Origin: Perlabentimonas sp034006965
Lineage (GTDB): Bacteria > Bacteroidota > Bacteroidia > Bacteroidales > Tenuifilaceae
Direction: 5' to 3'
NCBI GenBank assembly: GCA_034006965.1
Contig: JAVERU010000107.1
Coordinates: 1 to 10,431, forward strand
Length of the DNA: 10,431 nucleotides
Positions 6,385 to 10,431 of this stretch are shown in pieces (position 1 is the stretch's first letter; each line of letters begins with the position of its first letter). Both the position numbers and the translations under genes were made by a program. The notes under the pieces were generated by a model. It was not told the origin of the DNA. It was given only the letters and a program-made list of their open reading frames with translations, and ran no database searches.

Positions 6385-7473
6385 ATGAAATCGAATAGAT
6401 TATATGTAATACTAGCAATGGTGGTTCTAGTTGGCCTTTCGGTACCTACTAAAACCTTGTTTGGCAAGGAGCTAAGCAAATCCTATAGCCAGGAATTTAG
6501 CATCGAAAAAGGGGCCGAGCTATACATCAGCAATCGTTTTGGCCAGGTGGTGGTTGAAAACTGGGATAAGAATAGCATTGCCATAGATGTTGTGGTTAAG
6601 GTTGAGCATCCCAGCGCCGATAGGGCAGAACGTATGCTCTCGGCCATTAATGTTACCCTTGAGCAGGTTGGAACGCAGGTAAGGGGCACAACCGAAATTG
6701 ATGAACGGCTCATGCGTTCCGTTAGCAACTTCAACTTTGGAACATCTACTAAGGAGCTCAGCATCGACTATACAATTAGAATGCCTAAGCATGTGGATGC
6801 CGACTTGAGGAATAAGTATGGCGATATGTTTATCGACGAGCTTACAGGCCTGTCGAAAATTGATGTGAAGTACGGCAACCTAAAGGCCAACCGAATTGTT
6901 TACGGTTCCAACGATCCGCTGAGCCAGGTAACCCTGGGCTACGGAAATGCATCAATTGATGAGGTGAGCTGGATGAGGCTGGATGTAAAGTATGCAAACC
7001 TAGATATTGTGAAGGGACAAGCGTTGGTTGTTCTAAGTAAGTACTCAAAGATTTCGATTGAAGAGCTCAGCTCGCTTGTGTTAGAGTCAAAGTACGACAG
7101 CTATACCATTGGCAATGTTGCCAACTTGGTGGGGGAGAGCGGATATACCAACTATCGCATCAAAAATCTAAGCAAAAAGTTGAACGTGAAGAGCCGTTAT
7201 GGCGATGTTAGGATAGAGACAGTATCGCCTGGGTTCGAGAATATCTCGTTCGAGGGGAGCTACGGTAGTATATATGCCCCCATCCCAGAGTCCGTTTCGT
7301 ACAGTATCGATGGGGAGGCTTCGTATGGTAGTGTTAGCCACCATAGCCCCGCTCGGGTTAGCCGAATAGAGAGCAATAACCGATTGTCGGTGAATGGCCG
7401 GGTAGGGAATAATGAGAATACTAATAAAAGTGTGAAGGTTAAAGTTCGTTACGGAAGTGCAAGGTTGAAGTAA
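6385..7473 (+). CDS. Exported DUF4097-like beta-strand-repeat protein with Tyr ladder
   Basis: The third gene of the sigma operon, 13 bases after the second, 362 aa. Residues 1-27 form a signal peptide (MKSNRLYVILAMVVLVGLSV, then …LFG). There is no lipobox and no further transmembrane helix, so it is periplasmic or secreted. The mature part resembles the putative-adhesin/DUF4097 type: it starts with 'FSIEKGAELYISNRFGQVVVENWDK' and then runs as short alternating beta strands. From residue 143 a motif of the form [KRSG]-Y-[G/A/S]-[N/D/S] recurs at Tyr145, 163, 186, 203, 220, 237, 254, 272, 293, 314 and 356. Five consecutive copies (186-254) are spaced exactly 17 residues apart. That is what a right-handed beta-solenoid with a stacked tyrosine column would give. 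Its job is unknown; co-expression with an ECF sigma factor suggests it senses or protects the envelope. Base use matches its neighbours and there is no sign of transfer. Confidence 0.85.
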   Translation: MKSNRLYVILAMVVLVGLSVPTKTLFGKELSKSYSQEFSIEKGAELYISNRFGQVVVENWDKNSIAIDVVVKVEHPSADRAERMLSAINVTLEQVGTQVRGTTEIDERLMRSVSNFNFGTSTKELSIDYTIRMPKHVDADLRNKYGDMFIDELTGLSKIDVKYGNLKANRIVYGSNDPLSQVTLGYGNASIDEVSWMRLDVKYANLDIVKGQALVVLSKYSKISIEELSSLVLESKYDSYTIGNVANLVGESGYTNYRIKNLSKKLNVKSRYGDVRIETVSPGFENISFEGSYGSIYAPIPESVSYSIDGEASYGSVSHHSPARVSRIESNNRLSVNGRVGNNENTNKSVKVKVRYGSARLK

Positions 7474-7517
7474 AACATTCGTTGGTGTCCGACAAAGAAT
7501 GATAAGATTCTTCACTT

Positions 7518-7544
7518 CCTGCCTGACTAAGTCGTTCAGGCAGG
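7518..7544. repeat. Nested hairpin in the left arm of the element
   Basis: CCTGCCTGA (7518-7526) and TCAGGCAGG (7536-7544) form a perfect 9-bp stem with a 9-base loop. It lies exactly where the right arm has only a few bases between GTCATTCAGAGC and GAAGTGAAG, so it looks like an insertion or expansion in the left copy. Confidence 0.8.
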
Positions 7545-7580
7545 CGTTCTGAATGACTGGTGTTTATGTGGTACTTAGGG

Positions 7581-7629
7581 GGTGGCGAGGGTGAGTTGGC
7601 GGCCTTGCCGCCAACTCACCCTCGCCACC
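7581..7629. repeat. Perfect 23-bp inverted repeat with 3-base loop
   Basis: The left arm 7581-7603 (GGTGGCGAGGG…TTGGCGGC) is perfectly complementary to 7607-7629 (GCCGCCAAC…CTCGCCACC), with the loop CTT. The arms are GC-rich in an AT-richer gap. No T-run follows on either strand, so it is not a standard intrinsic terminator, though it could block RNA decay or polymerase for both convergent genes. Confidence 0.95.
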
Positions 7630-7687
7630 ATATTCACTTAAAAGCATATACCTGTCATTCAGAGCAAAACGAAGTGAAGCCAAGAAC

Positions 7688-7905
7688 CTAATAATATCTT
7701 TAAAGTTTTAGTCGGTCACTAGTGGTTGTTTACATGTTTTGCTAGTCAATTACTTTCGCATTAACAGCGTTTAGGCTCATTGTTCCCTGCTGCACGTAGG
7801 CTAGTACTTTTAGGCTAGAGCCAAAACAAATTACCCTAGATGTTATATTCGTTAAGAACCATTGTCATTGCATTCATAACGAATAGTTTTTGAATGTGAT
7901 TCCTT
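7688..7905. other. Rest of the convergent gap; weak inverted repeat only
   Basis: No gene is seen in these 218 bases. They contain three scattered TAGGCT copies (7772, 7797, 7811) and a 9-bp inverted repeat TATTCGTTA (7846-7854) / TAACGAATA (7877-7885) with a 22-base loop, lying 20-60 bases beyond the helicase stop. The latter lacks a U-tract and is too loose to call a terminator. Confidence 0.4.
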
Positions 7906-9111
7906 CTAGTTAACAAATGTAATTGCTTTTCCACTGTTTCCCGCTCTGCCAGTACGACCAATCCTGTGGATATAGCTATCCATATTCCTTGGTTGTTGAT
8001 AGTTTATTACGTGTGATACTTGGGATATGTCGAGCCCCCTAGCCGCCACATCGGTGGCTACCAAAACCTGAATGCTTTTATCCTTGAAAGAGTTTAGGGC
8101 CTTAATCCTGTAGTTCTGGGATTTATTTCCGTGAATTTCATCAACCCTTATGCCGGAGCGGCGCAGATCCTTGCAAATTCGGCTAACCCATCGCTTGGTC
8201 TCGGCAAAAATTAGCACCTTCTCAAACGATTCGTCTCTAATCATTCCCAGCAGCAGATCCATCTTATTCTCACCGTTCCTAACGGTTACAATATCCTGAT
8301 CAACCGTGTCGGCCGATGCATTGCCGTTGTTCACCCTAATCTCTACCGGATTTGCAATTAATTTGTTGATTAGCTGTTTTTGCCCCTTCTCTTCGGTTGC
8401 TGAGAAAAGGATAGTTTGTTTCCTGTTGTCCATACCTTCGACTAAGCGCTCAATTTCCTTAGCAAAGCCCATATCCAGTAGCCTGTCAAACTCATCGAGT
8501 ATAACCGTACTGAAATGGGTAAGGTTAAGAGCGCCCTGCCTCACCATGTCGGCCAAACGACCCGGCGTTCCTATTACAAAGTGACAAGGTTTGCGAAGTT
8601 TTTGAATATCGGCATAAACACTGGTCCCCCCAATAAAGCAGTTGCTGTGCATCCCAAGCCCTTTGGCAATGCTCCGGAACTCGGTGTCTGTTTGCACGGC
8701 AAGCTCCCGTGTTGGTGCAATAATAAGCACCTGAAAAGCTGCTGGAGTGTTAGTAAGGTTGTGAATAAGCGGTACAAGAAACGCGGCGGTTTTACCTGTG
8801 CCCGTTTGGGCAATCCCTAACACGTTTCGCCCCTCCAGAATTGATGAGAGGGTTTTGTCCTGTATCTCAGTGGGGACTTCGTAGCCCTTCTGAAGCAAGT
8901 TGTTGACTATTCTCTTGTTAACGGGTAGGTTGGCAATTGTGGAGGACGCCTCGTATTTTGGCTGCTCCCTCGAAGTGGCTTTCTTTACAAAGTGTTTTGG
9001 ATCTATTTCGCTTGCCGAATTCTTTGTACTGTTTGATTTTTTGCGATTTAAAGATTTTGTGTAGCTAGTACTACCTTGATCCCTTTTTCTCAGCGATCGG
9101 GTTCTGTTCAT
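7906..9111 (-). CDS. DEAD-box ATP-dependent RNA helicase (RhlE-like) with DEFD motif II
   Basis: An RNA-unwinding ATPase, probably acting in ribosome assembly or RNA turnover. Residues 1-55 are a basic, Ser/Lys/Arg-rich, likely disordered extension. The helicase core follows with the Q-motif region (PTEIQ, Gln84), motif I AQTGTGKT (101-108), Ia PTRELA (133-138), GG (161-162), Ib TPGR (182-185), II DEFD (206-209), III SAT (237-239), IV around LIFAET (299-304), V ATDVAARGLDI (352-362) and VI HRIGRTGR (382-389). Motif II has Phe where the family name-giving Ala sits; the two Asp and the Glu needed for Mg-ATP are kept, so activity is likely. The protein stops at GKAITFVN, 12 residues after motif VI, whereas RhlE-type proteins usually continue for at least one more helix and often a basic tail. 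This may be a natural short form or a truncation. The ATG at 9111 is the natural start, and a promoter and long leader lie upstream. Confidence 0.93.
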   Translation of the reverse strand: MNRTRSLRKRDQGSTSYTKSLNRKKSNSTKNSASEIDPKHFVKKATSREQPKYEASSTIANLPVNKRIVNNLLQKGYEVPTEIQDKTLSSILEGRNVLGIAQTGTGKTAAFLVPLIHNLTNTPAAFQVLIIAPTRELAVQTDTEFRSIAKGLGMHSNCFIGGTSVYADIQKLRKPCHFVIGTPGRLADMVRQGALNLTHFSTVILDEFDRLLDMGFAKEIERLVEGMDNRKQTILFSATEEKGQKQLINKLIANPVEIRVNNGNASADTVDQDIVTVRNGENKMDLLLGMIRDESFEKVLIFAETKRWVSRICKDLRRSGIRVDEIHGNKSQNYRIKALNSFKDKSIQVLVATDVAARGLDISQVSHVINYQQPRNMDSYIHRIGRTGRAGNSGKAITFVN

Positions 9112-9414
9112 AAAATATTGTTGGTTAGTGCCTTGTTACAAGCATTAATCACCTATCTGTTCAAGGGGACATAATGCTTCCTTGGCGTAAATTATTTTAG
9201 CTTAAACTAGTGATTTAGAAAGGTGTCGTCAAAGGAAATTACACTGAGAGGAGAACTTCTATACAAATCTATCTTATGCTAATACATACCGCAAAGGTAG
9301 CTGTTTATTTGAAATAACCAAGCAACGCTTGCTGCTCCACAAATCTTTCATGAGCAGGAATACTACCGGTGCTGCTTTAGCACAATCTATTTGTTAGGGA
9401 TATAGATTATTGCA
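9112..9414 (-). other. Helicase leader and spacer to the WYL gene (no gene)
   Basis: These 303 bases separate two minus-strand genes. With transcription starting near 9285, about 175 bases form an untranslated leader for the helicase. The leader contains an 8-bp inverted repeat AAGCATTA (9140-9147) / TAATGCTT (9172-9179) with a 24-base loop. Long structured leaders are common in cold-induced RNA helicase genes of other bacteria; whether that applies here is unknown. Between 9300 and 9414 there is a short hairpin CAAGC-AAC-GCTTG (9319-9331) and a weak GTGCT/AGCAC hairpin (9369-9383), but no clear terminator for the WYL gene. Confidence 0.5.
9292..9321 (-). promoter_or_regulatory. Promoter of the DEAD-box helicase gene
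   Basis: The minus strand has TTG (9321-9319), a 19-base spacer, then TACCTTTG (9299-9292), a full match to the Bacteroidota -33/-7 consensus TTG…TAnnTTTG. The -33 TTG sits at the edge of the 5-bp palindrome 9319-9331, which could be an operator or the end of the upstream transcript. Confidence 0.7.
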
Positions 9415-10431
9415 TTAGGAGCCTATGCTTTTATAATTTCTTTCCATATGCCAAACTTTGGTCTTTACCATGGCAACCAATTCCTCGGGTTCAACCACCT
9501 GCACACCCTCGCCCAGCGAGAAGATGGTTGACACCAGCTCGTAGTTTATCCTTAGCTGTAGCTCAATTAGAACGTATTCGTCCGCTCTCTCCTTAACCCT
9601 CTGCGAGCCGTGTATGGGTTTGGTCTCAATGTAGGGCCAGAGCGGCTTATCAACTTTAAGCATTATTCTTTCCACTGGTTGGGTTTTATCAACCGTAACC
9701 CCAACAACATCATCGAAGTACTCGTTAAAATCGATGGACTCATTCTCGATGAACTCCTTACCGGTTTCTGCAACAGCAATTATCCTATCGAGGGCTAGGT
9801 TGTTGATCTCTCCCTGATCCTGGTTGTACCCAAACAGAAACCAGCGGCTATTGTACTGCTTTAGGTAGTAGGGATGAATAATAAATGTAGAAGATTCGCT
9901 ATGCTTAAAGCTTTGGTACTCCACTCGTAACGCTCTTTTGTTATTAATGGCGTTGAATAGCTGAGTGAAAAAGTTAAGCCCCTTCAGGTAGGGGTTCTGC
10001 TCAAAACCAACTATGGGGTTTGGGGCAATGCGCTTGCCAAAGGTAGCCTCAAGCCTTACGGATAGCTCCTCGAGCCATTCGAACTGGGGAATTCCCTCGA
10101 AGCGCTTAAGTATATTCAATGAGTCACGAATCTGTTCAATCTCCGATTCGTTCACCGGTTGGTTCTTAATGGTAAAGTTTCTGTCGGCATACCTGTAGTA
10201 TACCCGCCTGCCATCCTTGTGTTTTACCAAGGGGACAGCCCATCCCTGATCGCTCTCCATAAAACGGATATCATCAAACACCTGGCGCTTTTTTACCCCT
10301 TCAACAGCTCCATCAAATTCGTACAGAGCCTTGTTGCAGGCTTCAACCAGATCTTCGATGTAGTAGTTCCTGGCAAAGTTGCTAAAGCATTTATCGAGCG
10401 CGTGGTAGCGAATGGTGGCGTGCTTATTAGT
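9415..10431 (-). CDS. WYL-domain transcriptional regulator (N-terminus outside window)
   Basis: A likely DNA-binding regulator that senses a ligand or nucleic acid through its WYL domain. The frame stays open to the right edge: about 50 residues precede the GTG at 10281 and read TNKHATIRYHALDKCFSN…, which is the characteristic start of Bacteroidales WYL proteins with an N-terminal winged helix. So the GTG is internal, and only a few residues plus the start codon are missing. In the visible 338 residues, a winged-helix-like part comes first ('YYIEDLVEACNKALYEFDG', 'KKRQVFDDIRFM', 'VYYRYADRNF'). The WYL domain follows at about residues 160-240, with 'RALRVEYQSF', 'FIIHPYYLKQYNSRWFLFGYN' (a W-F-L variant of W-Y-L) and 'NLALDRI'. 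A C-terminal WCX-like part ends the protein. The helicase gene lies downstream but has its own promoter, so a shared operon is unlikely. Target genes are unknown. Nearby genes do not suggest a defence island. Confidence 0.9.
   Translation of the reverse strand, partial: TNKHATIRYHALDKCFSNFARNYYIEDLVEACNKALYEFDGAVEGVKKRQVFDDIRFMESDQGWAVPLVKHKDGRRVYYRYADRNFTIKNQPVNESEIEQIRDSLNILKRFEGIPQFEWLEELSVRLEATFGKRIAPNPIVGFEQNPYLKGLNFFTQLFNAINNKRALRVEYQSFKHSESSTFIIHPYYLKQYNSRWFLFGYNQDQGEINNLALDRIIAVAETGKEFIENESIDFNEYFDDVVGVTVDKTQPVERIMLKVDKPLWPYIETKPIHGSQRVKERADEYVLIELQLRINYELVSTIFSLGEGVQVVEPEELVAMVKTKVWHMERNYKSIGS

Larger units (their letters stand above)
7506..7687. repeat. Composite palindromic intergenic element (REP/MITE-like)
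   Basis: This fills most of the first half of the 432-base gap between the convergent sigma operon and helicase genes. The left arm holds CTTCACTTC (7510-7518) and GTTCTGAATGAC (7546-7557); the right arm holds GTCATTCAGAGC (7654-7665) and GAAGTGAAG (7671-7679). These are the same repeat in opposite orientation, and GAATGAC-n-GGT matches on both sides. Between the arms lies the perfect hairpin at 7581-7629. From memory, GTCATTCTGAGCGAAGCGAAGAATCT-type sequences are dispersed intergenic repeats in Bacteroidota and some other phyla; these arms look like a variant. No ORF is present, so it would be a non-autonomous element. Its place between convergent genes is typical for such repeats. Confidence 0.7.

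Noticed and set aside
7495..7512. AAGAAT/ATTCTT hairpin just after the sigma operon as a terminator
   Set aside because: Six AT-rich base pairs and no clean T-run; it may merely be the edge of the repeat element.
7846..7885. Intrinsic terminator of the helicase gene
   Set aside because: The 9-bp inverted repeat is AT-rich, has a 22-base loop and no U-tract after it on the minus strand.
8306..8820. Plus-strand ORFs of 92 and 101 aa within the helicase gene
   Set aside because: They lie antisense to conserved helicase motifs and their translations show no domain-like features; they are shadows of the real gene.
9415..10281. WYL regulator as a complete gene starting at GTG 10281
   Set aside because: The frame continues to the window edge with recognisable family sequence, so the GTG is internal.
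9415..10431. WYL gene as a marker of a defence island
   Set aside because: WYL proteins do regulate some defence systems, but the neighbours here are housekeeping-type genes and no nuclease, methylase or toxin is seen.

Overview
The window looks like chromosomal DNA of a Bacteroidota member, most likely order Bacteroidales. The evidence is the TonB-dependent receptor with a long basic 'RRW..KSYSVFASL' signal region, the ECF sigma / one-TM protein / beta-strand-repeat trio, and a Bacteroidales-type WYL regulator. Start codons lack clear Shine-Dalgarno sequences, and several promoters fit the Bacteroidota -33 TTG / -7 TAnnTTTG pattern. It reads as an ordinary core or near-core region: no phage, insertion sequence, CRISPR or RNA gene is visible.

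Left part (1-2640, plus strand): the 3' part of a secreted M28 zinc aminopeptidase with PA and PDZ domains, open at the window edge. It is followed 36 bases later by a five-helix membrane protein of no named function. A strong bidirectional terminator (2593-2622) closes this unit and the convergent one to its right.

Middle left (2642-5052, minus strand): a 687-residue TonB-dependent outer-membrane receptor of the BtuB-like class, then a tiny Cys/His-rich lipoprotein built partly from a 24-bp tandem repeat. These may form an uptake unit for a metal or metal chelate, but the substrate is not shown by the sequence.

Middle right (5272-7473, plus strand, divergent from the receptor): a three-gene operon of an ECF sigma factor, an overlapping single-TM protein that is probably its anti-sigma factor, and an exported DUF4097-like protein. 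The last has a striking ladder of tyrosine motifs with a 17-residue period, suggesting a beta-solenoid. Together they look like an envelope-sensing regulatory unit.

The 432-base convergent gap 7474-7905 holds the most unusual structure in the window: a palindromic intergenic element of about 180 bases with a perfect 23-bp hairpin at its centre, flanked by two inverted copies of a GTCATTCAGA...GAAGTGAAG repeat, one of them carrying an inserted second hairpin.

Right part (7906-10431, minus strand): a DEAD-box RNA helicase with the unusual motif II DEFD and a C-terminus that stops right after motif VI. It is preceded by a near-ideal promoter and a leader of about 175 bases. Beyond it lies a WYL-domain transcriptional regulator that runs off the right edge. 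I found no convincing new defence or mobile system. The best leads are the palindromic element, the Tyr-ladder protein and the repeat lipoprotein.
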